Under the pieces are notes generated by a model, which was not told the DNA's origin, ran no database searches, and saw nothing but the letters and a program-made list of their open reading frames with translations. This document shows positions 37,723-45,332 of a stretch of 64,000 nucleotides of DNA, in pieces (position 1 is the stretch's first letter; each line of letters starts with the position of its first letter). A program made the translations under genes and the position numbers. Origin of the DNA: Paracoccus sp. TOH (lineage in GTDB: Bacteria > Pseudomonadota > Alphaproteobacteria > Rhodobacterales > Rhodobacteraceae); the NCBI RefSeq assembly GCF_030388245.1, contig NZ_CP098362.1:434001-498000 (forward strand), read 5' to 3'.

Positions 37723-38460
37723 TTACCAGTTGAAATCGTCGCCGCTAAGCTGGTTCATCCGGGTGTTTTCGATCACCAGCTGGTCGGCGCCGGCCCGGAT
37801 CACCACGTTGTCGCCGACCTGCACCGCCGCGCCGCGGATATCCGCCCAGCTGTCGAACCGGGCATAGGCCGACAGGTCGATCACGTCGTCGTCGCGGTCG
37901 AAATCCGTCACCCGGTCGCGGCCGCCATTCCAGACGAAGACATCCGCGCCCTCGCCGCCGGTCATGGTGTCGTTGCCCAGGCCGCCGTTCAGCGTGTCGT
38001 TGCCCTCGTGGCCCCACATCCGGTCCGCGCCGGCTTCGCCGAAGATGCGATCGTCGCCCTCGCCGCCATAGACGATATCATTGCCGGCACCGGCGCGAAC
38101 GGTGTCGTTGCCCTCGCCCGCCGCGATGGTGTCGCGGCCGACCCCGCTGACCGAGAGATCGTTACCCTCGCCCAGAGCGATCGAGTTGTTGCCGTGCCCG
38201 GCGCGCACCACGTCGTTGCCCGAGCCAGCGGCGATCACGTCATTGCCGCCGCCGGCGTCGATGACGTCGTTGCCTTCGCCGCCGAAGACGCGGTTATGGC
38301 CCTGGCCGGCATTGATGCGGTCGTTGCCCTCGCCGCCGTCGATGGTGTCGTTGCCCTGGTAGCCCAGGATGGTGTCGTCGCCGGACATGCCCCAGATGCG
38401 ATCCGCAAGGCTGGTGCCGTTCAGGCGGTTGTCGTCGTCGTTGCCACGAATGTTGGCCAT
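37723..38460 (-). CDS. Small RTX-repeat (hemolysin-type calcium-binding) protein
   Basis: The 245 residues consist almost entirely of about 17 nonapeptide RTX units (GGxGxDxxx pattern, for example GGEGNDVID and GGEGADVFV) from residue 5 to about 175. A C-terminal DRVTDFDRDDDVIDLSAY segment and a 45-residue tail follow. Such C-terminal regions act as type I secretion signals. No enzymatic domain and no classical signal peptide are present, so it is probably a secreted, calcium-folded structural or adhesive protein. No type I exporter genes are in the window. Shine-Dalgarno AGAAG supports the start. Confidence 0.85.
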   Translation of the reverse strand: MANIRGNDDDNRLNGTSLADRIWGMSGDDTILGYQGNDTIDGGEGNDRINAGQGHNRVFGGEGNDVIDAGGGNDVIAAGSGNDVVRAGHGNNSIALGEGNDLSVSGVGRDTIAAGEGNDTVRAGAGNDIVYGGEGDDRIFGEAGADRMWGHEGNDTLNGGLGNDTMTGGEGADVFVWNGGRDRVTDFDRDDDVIDLSAYARFDSWADIRGAAVQVGDNVVIRAGADQLVIENTRMNQLSGDDFNW

Positions 38461-38502
38461 GGTTCTTCTCCGTCACTTTCGTTGCACCGGCATGGTGTGG
38501 AA

Positions 38503-38520
38503 ACGGCCCCCGGGGGCCGT
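38503..38520. terminator. Hairpin downstream of glycerate kinase
   Basis: ACGGCCCCC and GGGGGCCGT form an 18-bp palindrome between the glycerate kinase stop and the RTX gene start. It could terminate the kinase transcript. No T run follows. Confidence 0.4.
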
Positions 38521-38568
38521 GCCCCGCACTCCGGCTGCCGGTTCGGCCGGGGCGGAATGGCGCGCGCC

Positions 38569-39738
38569 TCAGGCGCGGGCGCGGGTGGCCAGGCGCTCGC
38601 CGACCAACAGCATGCGCATGGCGTTCTCGGCCGCGGCGCGCAGCAGCTTGGCGCCTTGATCGATGGCCTTGTCCAGCGAGCAGGGCCGGCGCATGATCGA
38701 GGCATAGGCGCCGATGCCGTGTTCATAGGTCTGGCGGGCGCCCTTGCCGATGCTACCGGCCAGGGCGATGGTCGGGATGCCAAGCGCCTCGGCGCGGCGC
38801 GCCACCTCGCAGGGCACCTTGCCATAGGGGCTTTGCCCGTCCAGCGCGCCCTCGGCGGTGATGACCAGATCGGCGCGCGACAGCAGCCGGTCGAACTCGA
38901 GGTAATCCAGCATGATGTCGAAGCGCGGATGCAGCGTGGCGCCGGCCAGGCCCGCCAGCCCGGCCCCGAGCCCGCCCGAGGCGCCGGCGCCCGGCATCCC
39001 GGCCACGTCGCGGCCGGTCGCCGCCAGGATCGCGGCGGCATGGCGGGTCATGCCGCGGTCCAACTGCTCGACCTGTTCGGGCGTCGCGCCCTTTTGCGGG
39101 CCGAAGATCCGGGCCACGCCGCGCGGCCCCAACAGCATGTTGTGCCAGTTCACCGCCGCGTCGATCCGCACCCCGGCCAGCCGGGGATCGAGGCCGGTCA
39201 CGTCGATGCGGTCCAGACGCTCCAGCGCGCCGCCGCCCTCGGGCAGCTCGCGCCCCTCGGCATCCAGCAGCCGGGCGCCGAGCGCCCGCACCATCCCGGC
39301 GCCGCCATCGTTGATGCCGCTGTCGCCGCAGCCGATCAGGATGCGCTCGACACCATGGTCCAGCGCCTGCAGGATCAGCTCGCCCACGCCGCGGCTGGTG
39401 GTCAGCGTCGGGTCGCGGCGGTCGCGGGGCACCAGCGACAGGCCGGCGGCGGCGGCCATCTCGATCACCGCGCTGCGCGGGCCGTTGCCGCCCATCAGGC
39501 CCCAGAAGCTGGCGACGGGCTCGCCCACCGGTCCGGTGACGGTGGTGGCGATCATCCGGCCGCCGGTGGCGGCGACCAGCGCCTCGGTGGTGCCCTCGCC
39601 GCCATCGACCATGGGGGCGGTCAGGATGGTGGCATGGGGCGCGGCCCGGCGCACGCCGCGGGCGATGGCGTCGGCCACATCCTTGACCGAGAGCGATTCC
39701 TTGAAGCCCGAGGGCGCAATCAGAACGGTCAGAGACAT
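38569..39738 (-). CDS. glxK: Glycerate kinase (GlxK/GarK family)
   Basis: 389 residues of the type I glycerate kinase family: IAPSGFKESLSVKDVADAI at the start, APMVDGGEGTTEAL, GCGDSGINDGGAGM, GASGGLGAGL and ITAEGALDGQSPYGK, which is the ATP/catalytic region. It phosphorylates D-glycerate, probably to 2-phosphoglycerate, feeding glyoxylate- or tartronate-derived carbon into glycolysis. The start has an AGGAAAGGA Shine-Dalgarno. An ECF-like promoter motif lies 30 bp upstream. The symbol is by family; garK or glxK cannot be separated here. Confidence 0.88.
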   Translation of the reverse strand: MSLTVLIAPSGFKESLSVKDVADAIARGVRRAAPHATILTAPMVDGGEGTTEALVAATGGRMIATTVTGPVGEPVASFWGLMGGNGPRSAVIEMAAAAGLSLVPRDRRDPTLTTSRGVGELILQALDHGVERILIGCGDSGINDGGAGMVRALGARLLDAEGRELPEGGGALERLDRIDVTGLDPRLAGVRIDAAVNWHNMLLGPRGVARIFGPQKGATPEQVEQLDRGMTRHAAAILAATGRDVAGMPGAGASGGLGAGLAGLAGATLHPRFDIMLDYLEFDRLLSRADLVITAEGALDGQSPYGKVPCEVARRAEALGIPTIALAGSIGKGARQTYEHGIGAYASIMRRPCSLDKAIDQGAKLLRAAAENAMRMLLVGERLATRARA

Positions 39739-39767
39739 TTCGCATATCCTTTCCTGCTATCTGATGG

Positions 39768-39797
39768 GATTACGACCCCGGCCCCGGCCTTATTCCC
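39768..39797 (-). promoter_or_regulatory. ECF-type promoter motif upstream of glycerate kinase
   Basis: On the minus strand GGGAATA (39797-39791), 16 bp, then CGTAATC (39774-39768). The -10-like element ends 30 bp before the kinase start codon. It is one of four copies of this motif in the locus. Confidence 0.6.
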
Positions 39798-39827
39798 GCC
39801 CGAGGCGAAAAATTTGCGACGCGGATG

Positions 39828-39855
39828 AAAAAAGGCGGCAGAAGCCGCCTTTTTT
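39828..39855. terminator. Bidirectional intrinsic terminator
   Basis: AAAAAAGGCGGC, loop AGAA, GCCGCCTTTTTT: a perfect 12-bp stem with A/T runs on both sides. It lies 16 bp after the SLC13 transporter stop and separates it from the glycerate kinase promoter. The best intrinsic terminator in the window. Confidence 0.92.
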
Positions 39856-39871
39856 ACTGTTTTTCCGTGGT

Positions 39872-41578
39872 TTACCGAATGATGATGCGAAACCCCACCG
39901 GTCGCAGGATGCGGTTCAACTCCTGCAGTTCCTGCGCGGGCCGGCGCTGCGGCTGGGCTTTGCGCGGCCGGGCCGGCGCGGCCAGGCGGCGTTCCGGGCG
40001 GGACAGCGGCCGGGCGGCCTCCATGGCGGTTTTTGTGGCAGTTTCTGTGGCGGCCTCGGCCTCGGCGGCGGCGGGGGGCGCCGGCGGGCTCAGCGCCACG
40101 GCCGGGGCGACCAGCATGGCGGCGGGGACCAGCCGCGGCGGCGCCTCGGCGCGCATCATTTGCAACTGCGCCGGCCAGACCAGCAGCGCAAAGCCGATCA
40201 GCAGCGCGGCGACCAGCGGCGCCAGCGGCAGCGCCAGCCGCATCAAGTCGGCCTGCACGAAACCCGCGCCCTCGGCATTGCCGAAGATCGCCACCGGCTT
40301 GGCCGAGGCCATCATGCTTTGGCAAAACCCGGTGCCCATGATCGCGACCAGGATCAGCAGCGCCGGATCATGGCCCAGCCCGGCCAGCGGCAGCGCCACG
40401 GCCGGGATCAGCACCGCCGCGCGGGCCGAACGCGAGGTGATCGCCAGATGCGCCGCGACCGCCACCACGGCCAGCAGCGCCACGACCGCCGGCAGACTGC
40501 CGGCCAAGCTCGGCGGCAGTGCAGAAAGCGCATGGCCGGCCAACCAGCGGTCGGCGCCGGTTGCGGTCATCGCCTCGGCGATCAGCACCGTGGCGGCCAT
40601 GTAAAGCAGCAGCTCCACATCGACGGCGCGGAAGATCTCCTTGGGCTTGCGGCGGGTAAAGGGCGGGGTCAGCAGCAGCAGCGCCCCGGCCAGCGCCACC
40701 AGCGCCATGCCGATGCCGTGCAGGTCCGCCGTCAGCCACAACCCCACGACCAGCGCCAGCACCATGCCGATACGGCGTTGACGGCGGCGGGTGGCGGCGT
40801 CCGGCATCGGCGTCTCGATCCGCGGCAGCGGCGCCATCAGCGCCGCGCGCGGCACGAACAGCCACAGGATCAGCCCCGCCCCCGCCAGGCTTGCCGCCAG
40901 CGAGAACGGCAGGCCGAGCGCCGCCCAGCCGAGATAGCCCAGATGCAGCCCGGTGGCGCTGCGGATCGCCTCGGCCGCCAGCAGATGCGCCCCGGCCCCG
41001 ATCAGCGAGGCGCCGGCGGACAGCAGGATCACCGTGGGAAACAGCAGCGCCAGCGGCCGCGCCAGCCTCGGATCGGGCAGCACGGCGGTGATGGCGGCAA
41101 AGACCGGCAGCAGCAAGGCCGCCCGCCCCGAGGTCGAGGGCAGGACGAAGGCCGTCGCCGCGATCGCCAGCGTCAGCACCAGCGCGAAGGGCGCGAAGCG
41201 CATGCCCCGGCGCAGCAGCGGCGCGACCAGCCGTTCGGTCAACCCGGCCTCTTTGGCGACGGCGGCGATGACGAAGGCCGAGAGCAGCAGCCAGATCAAC
41301 TCGTTGCCAAGCGCGGCAAAAAGCTGCGCCTCGCTCAGCACGCCGCCCAACACCAGCGCCAGCACGGCCGCCAGCGCCACCAGGGATTCGGGGACGCGCG
41401 TGCCGACCCAGCCCAGGATCGCCAGGGCCGAAACGGCCAGCGCCACGCGCGGCGGCTGCGTCAGGGCGCCCGGCAGGCAAGCAGCGGCGACGATCAACCC
41501 GGCCAGCGCCGCCAGCACGACATGGCGCCGGCGCGGCAGCGGCAGGGCGGGGATCGGTGCGAGGGTTCGGGCAGTCAT
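39872..41578 (-). CDS. SLC13/DASS-type anion permease with a long C-terminal tail
   Basis: 568 residues. The first 473 form about eleven to twelve helices of a divalent anion:Na+ symporter-like permease, with LLLSAFVIAAVAKEAGL, VLPSTSGRAALLLPV and the late AITSRSARAAVLIPAVALP and MMASAKPVAIFGNAEG stretches corresponding to the family's anion-binding hairpin regions. The last 95 residues are a soluble Ala/Pro/Arg-rich tail ending RPVGFRIIIR, which is not normal for the family. It likely imports a carboxylate or sulfate-type anion. The start has an AGGAG Shine-Dalgarno and an ECF-like promoter 31 bp upstream that overlaps the anti-sigma stop codon. Confidence 0.82.
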   Translation of the reverse strand: MTARTLAPIPALPLPRRRHVVLAALAGLIVAAACLPGALTQPPRVALAVSALAILGWVGTRVPESLVALAAVLALVLGGVLSEAQLFAALGNELIWLLLSAFVIAAVAKEAGLTERLVAPLLRRGMRFAPFALVLTLAIAATAFVLPSTSGRAALLLPVFAAITAVLPDPRLARPLALLFPTVILLSAGASLIGAGAHLLAAEAIRSATGLHLGYLGWAALGLPFSLAASLAGAGLILWLFVPRAALMAPLPRIETPMPDAATRRRQRRIGMVLALVVGLWLTADLHGIGMALVALAGALLLLTPPFTRRKPKEIFRAVDVELLLYMAATVLIAEAMTATGADRWLAGHALSALPPSLAGSLPAVVALLAVVAVAAHLAITSRSARAAVLIPAVALPLAGLGHDPALLILVAIMGTGFCQSMMASAKPVAIFGNAEGAGFVQADLMRLALPLAPLVAALLIGFALLVWPAQLQMMRAEAPPRLVPAAMLVAPAVALSPPAPPAAAEAEAATETATKTAMEAARPLSRPERRLAAPARPRKAQPQRRPAQELQELNRILRPVGFRIIIR

Positions 41579-41608
41579 CGCGGTTCTCCTGTGGCGGTTT
41601 CGCGACAG

Positions 41609-41637
41609 GATTACGACGCAGCGCCGGATCTATTCCC
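41609..41637 (-). promoter_or_regulatory. ECF-type promoter motif upstream of the SLC13 transporter
   Basis: On the minus strand GGGAATA (41637-41631), 15 bp, then CGTAATC (41615-41609), ending 31 bp before the transporter ATG. The -35 element overlaps the last codons of the anti-sigma gene. Confidence 0.65.
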
Positions 41638-42352
41638 GCAGCGCCTGCGCTTCTTCCTCGGGGGTCATCGGCGCGCCGGCGCCGATTGCCGCCAGTGCCG
41701 CGTCGATCGAGGTCTCGCCCGAGGCGGGGCGGTAGTCCGCGCCGGCGCCGGTCGCGGTGGCGGCGAACCGCTCCTGCCAGCCGGCGGTGCCGCGGCAGGC
41801 CAGGACAATGCGCTGCGCCTCGCCCCGCACGGTTTCGTATTCGCGGCAAAGCGCGCCACCCTCGGCCCGGAACGAGGCGATCATCGCCAGTTCCCCGCCA
41901 TCCGCAAGCGGCTGGACCTGCCCCGAGGCCATATTGTCCAGCGCCGCCAGTTCCGCCTCGGCCAGCCCCGTGGGCGCGTGCTCGGGCCATTGCCACCAGC
42001 CGAGGCCGATGGCCACCACGGCGACCGAGGCCGCCGCCGCCATCCACGGCCGGCGGTTGAGGTTGGCGGGTTGGGGTGCCGCAGCCGGCGGCGCCTTGGC
42101 GGCGGCGGCGCGGATCATCGCGGCCAACGGATCTTCGGTTCCGGTGCCGGTGCCGGTGCCGGACCCCCTGCCGGTCCCTGCCCCGCCGCCTTGGCCGCGC
42201 AGTCCCGCCAGCAGGCGGCGGGTCTCCTCGAAGCGGCGCAGGCGGGCCTGCAGCTCGGGGTCGGCGGCGACCGCGCGCAGCACCGCCTCGGCCCGGCCGG
42301 GGTCCAGTTCGCCGTCGGCCAGCGCCATCAGGGTTTCGTCGTCGATCTGCAT
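41630..42352 (-). CDS. Transmembrane anti-sigma factor
   Basis: ATG 42352 gives 240 residues. The N-terminal cytoplasmic part (1-50) starts MQIDDETLMALADGELDP, the typical anti-sigma opening. A low-complexity GT repeat (about 59-72) and a single membrane helix (about 103-122) follow, then a periplasmic domain to the end. No HxxxCxxC zinc motif is present, so it is not a ZAS-type factor. It lies directly after the ECF sigma gene, which it presumably holds inactive. An ECF-like promoter 28 bp upstream suggests autoregulated feedback. Confidence 0.85.
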   Translation of the reverse strand: MQIDDETLMALADGELDPGRAEAVLRAVAADPELQARLRRFEETRRLLAGLRGQGGGAGTGRGSGTGTGTGTEDPLAAMIRAAAAKAPPAAAPQPANLNRRPWMAAAASVAVVAIGLGWWQWPEHAPTGLAEAELAALDNMASGQVQPLADGGELAMIASFRAEGGALCREYETVRGEAQRIVLACRGTAGWQERFAATATGAGADYRPASGETSIDAALAAIGAGAPMTPEEEAQALRE

Positions 42353-42379
42353 GGGCCCATCCCTTCGCGGTCTTTCCTG

Positions 42380-42408
42380 CAATACGCGCCGGCCGTCATC
42401 TTATTCCC
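42380..42408 (-). promoter_or_regulatory. ECF-type promoter motif upstream of the anti-sigma gene
   Basis: On the minus strand GGGAATA (42408-42402), 15 bp, then CGTATTG (42386-42380), 28 bp before the anti-sigma ATG. The -35 element overlaps the end of the sigma gene, so the anti-sigma factor could be made separately from the sigma factor. Confidence 0.55.
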
Positions 42409-42887
42409 AACCGATCCGCCAGCGCGAGCCGTGCCCGCGACAGCCGGCTCATTACCGTGCCCATGGGAATGCCGAGAATGCGCGCGGTCTCGGCATAGCT
42501 CATCTCCTCGACGCAGACGAGATGCAGGATCTCGCGCTGCTCGGGGGGCAGTTCGGTCATGGCCGCCTCGACGCTTTGCAGCATCAGCCGCGCTTCCAGC
42601 GCCGGGCCGGGATCGGTCGGCAGCGCCTCGGGCATGTCGTGGATATCCACCTGGACCCCGGCGCTGCGCTGGCGCCGGGTCTGGTCGATGAAGGCGTTGC
42701 GCATGATGCGGAACAGCCAGGGCTCCATCCGCTGCCCGGAATCGAAGCTGGCGGCATGGGCGATGGCGCGCTCGACGGTGATCTGGACCAGATCGTCGGC
42801 CTGGTCCGGGCGTCGGGTCAGCGACAGCGCATAGCGCCGCAGGTTCGGCAAGAGCGCGATCAGAGTTTCGCTGAAAGCCGCATCCAT
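42396..42887 (-). CDS. ECF-subfamily RNA polymerase sigma factor
   Basis: ATG 42887, after GCGGAGG, gives 163 residues, the small ECF size. Region 2 includes RRPDQADDLVQITVERA and the helix EPWLFRIMRNAFIDQTRR. Region 4 contains LPPEQREILHLVCVEEMSYAETARILGIPMGTVMSRLSRAR, whose first and last parts are the helix-turn-helix that reads the -35 element. It is encoded directly before its anti-sigma factor and divergent from a subtilisin-like protease. No copy of the shared GGGAATA motif precedes this gene, so its own transcription may be constitutive. Confidence 0.93.
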   Translation of the reverse strand: MDAAFSETLIALLPNLRRYALSLTRRPDQADDLVQITVERAIAHAASFDSGQRMEPWLFRIMRNAFIDQTRRQRSAGVQVDIHDMPEALPTDPGPALEARLMLQSVEAAMTELPPEQREILHLVCVEEMSYAETARILGIPMGTVMSRLSRARLALADRLGIR

Positions 42888-42921
42888 GGAACCTCCGCGA
42901 CGGATGATGTTGACGACAAGC

Positions 42922-42950
42922 GGGAATAATAGAATCTGCCTGACGTAGAA
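42922..42950 (+). promoter_or_regulatory. ECF-type promoter motif upstream of the subtilisin-like protease
   Basis: On the plus strand GGGAATA (42922-42928), 15 bp, then CGTAGAA (42944-42950), ending 31 bp before the GTG start of the protease. Same layout as the three minus-strand copies. Confidence 0.65.
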
Positions 42951-42980
42951 TGTCCAGAAACGCTCTGGAAGGAGAATGTC

Positions 42981-44273
42981 GTGCCGACCCGCCTGCTTGT
43001 GTTCCTGATCGTCGCCCTGGCCGTGCTGAGCGCCGACCTGCGTCCCGATGCGCCGGGCTGGGCTGGCTCGGCCGCCTGGGCGGATGACGATGATGACGGC
43101 GACGACGGCGACGACGATGATGACGACGACGACGACGCCCCGCGCCGGCGTCGGCCGGCGCCGCAGGCCCGCGTCGCACCGCTGCCGCTGCGCGCCCCGA
43201 ACGAGGTCATCGCACAGGGCCTGGGGCCGCAGGACCTGCAGGCGCTGCGGGCCGAGGGCTTCCGGGTGCTGCGCGAGACCCGGCTCGCCTCGGGCACGCC
43301 GCTGGTGCGGCTGCGCAAGCCCGATGCGATGACCATGGATGCGGCGCGCGACCGGGTGCGGGCCCTCGGCTCGGCCGATGCGGCGGATTTCAACCATTTC
43401 TACCGCCCCGGCAACGCGCCGGCGGCGGCATGCCAGGGCGCCGACTGCCCGGCCCGGCAGATGATCGCCTGGCCGGCGCGGACCTTGGGCTGCGGCAATC
43501 CGCCGCGGATCGGCATGGTCGATACCGGGCTGAACCCCGGCCATGACGTGCTGAAGGATTCGCGGATCACCGTGCATCGCATCAAGGCGGGCAAGGGCGT
43601 CGCGCCCTCGGACCGCCTGCACGGGACGGCGGTGGCGGCGCTGCTGGTCGGCCGGGCCGACAGCCGCACTCCCGGGCTGGTGCCGCAGGCCGAGCTGATC
43701 GCCGTCGACGCTTTCCACAAGCAGCGCCAGGATGAACGTGCCGATGCCTTCGCGCTGGTCGAGGCGCTGGACCATCTGGCGGCGCAGGATGTCGATATCG
43801 TGAACCTGTCGCTGGCCGGTCCGCCGAACCAGGCGCTGGCGCGGCAGATCCGCCGGATGGACCGGCAGGGCGTCGTGCTGGTCGCGGCGGCCGGCAATGG
43901 CGGGCCGGCGGCGCGGCCGGCCTATCCGGCCGCCTATGATCCGGTGATCGCGGTGACGGCGGTGGACCGCCGGGCGCAGGTCTATCGCCGGGCCAGCCGC
44001 GGCGGTCATATCGACCTGGCGGCGCCGGGCGTGGATGTCTGGACTGCCGCCTCGATCAGCGGCGCGCGGACCAAGACCGGCACCTCGTTTGCGGCGCCCT
44101 TCGTCACCGCCGCCGCCGCGCTGCTGCTGCAGGCCGAGCCCGAACTGACGCCGGCCGAGGTGCGGCGCCGGCTGCAGAGCTCGGCGCGGGATCTGGGCAA
44201 GGCCGGGCCGGACGAGGTCTTCGGCCATGGCCTGGTCCGCCCCGACGATCCCTGCGCCGCCACCCGGCCCTGA
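42981..44273 (+). CDS. Exported subtilisin-like (S8) serine protease with poly-Asp segment
   Basis: GTG 42981 behind GGAAGGAG gives 430 residues. A signal peptide (about 1-33) is followed by an acidic tract of almost only Asp (about 35-52), a basic patch PRRRRP, and a pro-like region to about 165. The S8 domain has Asp181 (GMVDTG), His214 (LHGTAVAAL) and Ser369 (GTSFAAP), so the catalytic triad is complete, with AAAGNGG holding the oxyanion Asn. It is divergent from the ECF sigma factor and carries its promoter-like motif. Probably an envelope protease or part of a surface stress response; substrate unknown. Confidence 0.9.
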   Translation: MPTRLLVFLIVALAVLSADLRPDAPGWAGSAAWADDDDDGDDGDDDDDDDDDAPRRRRPAPQARVAPLPLRAPNEVIAQGLGPQDLQALRAEGFRVLRETRLASGTPLVRLRKPDAMTMDAARDRVRALGSADAADFNHFYRPGNAPAAACQGADCPARQMIAWPARTLGCGNPPRIGMVDTGLNPGHDVLKDSRITVHRIKAGKGVAPSDRLHGTAVAALLVGRADSRTPGLVPQAELIAVDAFHKQRQDERADAFALVEALDHLAAQDVDIVNLSLAGPPNQALARQIRRMDRQGVVLVAAAGNGGPAARPAYPAAYDPVIAVTAVDRRAQVYRRASRGGHIDLAAPGVDVWTAASISGARTKTGTSFAAPFVTAAAALLLQAEPELTPAEVRRRLQSSARDLGKAGPDEVFGHGLVRPDDPCAATRP

Positions 44274-44291
44274 GCGGCTTGTCGCCGCGAT

Positions 44292-44322
44292 GCCGGGCGG
44301 CGCGTCCCGCGCCCCGCCCGGC
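44292..44322. terminator. GC-rich hairpin between converging protease and binding-protein genes
   Basis: GCCGGGCG-GCGCG pairs with CGCGC-CC-CGCCCGGC around TCC, with a 2-nt bulge. Placed between two converging stop codons. No T run. Confidence 0.5.
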
Positions 44323-44342
44323 CTGGCATCAGGCATCAGGCG

Positions 44343-45314
44343 TCAGTCCAGGCTGACATTGGCGTCCTTCACCACCGGCTCCCATTTCGCCATCTCGGCC
44401 TTGACATGCTCGGCCAGTTCCTCGGGCGTCGAGGCGACGATGGTGGCCGAGAACTCCTGCATCCGCTCGGCCACCGCCGGGTCGGCCATGGCGGCGATGG
44501 CGGCCTTGTTCAGCGCCGCGATGGCCTCGGGCGGGGTGCCGGCCGGGGCGAACAGCGCGTTCCAGCTATAGGTCTCGTAGCCCGGCAGGGTCTCGGCGAT
44601 GGCCGGCACGTCGGGGAAGCTGGGCGCGCGCTCGGTGGTGGTCACGCCCAGGGCGCGCAGCTTGCCGCTGGAGATGTGGCTGGAGGCCGAGGGCAGATTG
44701 TCGAAGATGATCGGCACCTGGTTGCCCAGCACGTCGGTCAGCGCCGGGCCCGAGCCCTTGTAGGGGATATGGGTGATGTCCACGCCGGCCATCGACTTGA
44801 ACAGCTCGCCCGACAGGTGCAGCGGCGTGCCGTTGCCGGAGGAGGCATAGGCCAACGCCCCCGGATCCTTCTTCGCCATGTCGATCAGTTCCTGCACGCT
44901 GTTGACCGGCAGTTCCGGGTTCACCGCCAGCACGTTCGGTACCAGCACCAGAAGCGAGACCGGCGCGAAATCCGCCACCGGGTCATAGGGCTTCTGCTTC
45001 AGGATCAGCGGGTTCAGCGCATGGGTGGCGACCGTCGCCATCAGGATGGTGTAACCGTCGGGATCGGCCTTGGCGACCTGGGCCGCGCCCAGGCTGCCGC
45101 CGGCGCCGCCGACGTTCTGCACGATGACCTGCTGGCCCAGTTCCCGGCTCATCCGGTCGGCGACGATGCGGCCGACCACGTCGGTCGAGCCGCCGGCGGC
45201 GAAGGGGATCACCAGGGTGATCTGGCGTTCCGGAAACTCGGCGGCGGCGGCGCCGGCCAGGCCAAGCGCCATGGCCGCGCCCAGCAGCAGGCGGCGGGTG
45301 ATGGATGGTGTCAT
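44343..45314 (-). CDS. TctC/Bug-type periplasmic binding protein (distal copy)
   Basis: 323 residues. A signal peptide with an RR pair (SITRRLLLGAAMALGLAGAAAA) precedes a Bug-family fold: ITLVIPFAAGGSTDVVGR, NVGGAGGSLGAAQVAKA, HIPYKGSGPALTDVLG and GVTTTERAPSFPDVP. It binds a carboxylate for the TctAB membrane pair encoded just upstream. It is the last gene of the cluster and clearly different from the first binding protein at 47369-48343. Confidence 0.93.
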   Translation of the reverse strand: MTPSITRRLLLGAAMALGLAGAAAAEFPERQITLVIPFAAGGSTDVVGRIVADRMSRELGQQVIVQNVGGAGGSLGAAQVAKADPDGYTILMATVATHALNPLILKQKPYDPVADFAPVSLLVLVPNVLAVNPELPVNSVQELIDMAKKDPGALAYASSGNGTPLHLSGELFKSMAGVDITHIPYKGSGPALTDVLGNQVPIIFDNLPSASSHISSGKLRALGVTTTERAPSFPDVPAIAETLPGYETYSWNALFAPAGTPPEAIAALNKAAIAAMADPAVAERMQEFSATIVASTPEELAEHVKAEMAKWEPVVKDANVSLD

Positions 45315-45332
45315 GGGTTTCCTCCCTGTTGG

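Noticed and set aside
37723..38460. DNA satellite or CRISPR-like array
   Set aside because: The periodicity is 27 bp, in phase with the RTX nonapeptide code and degenerate at DNA level; there are no spacers.
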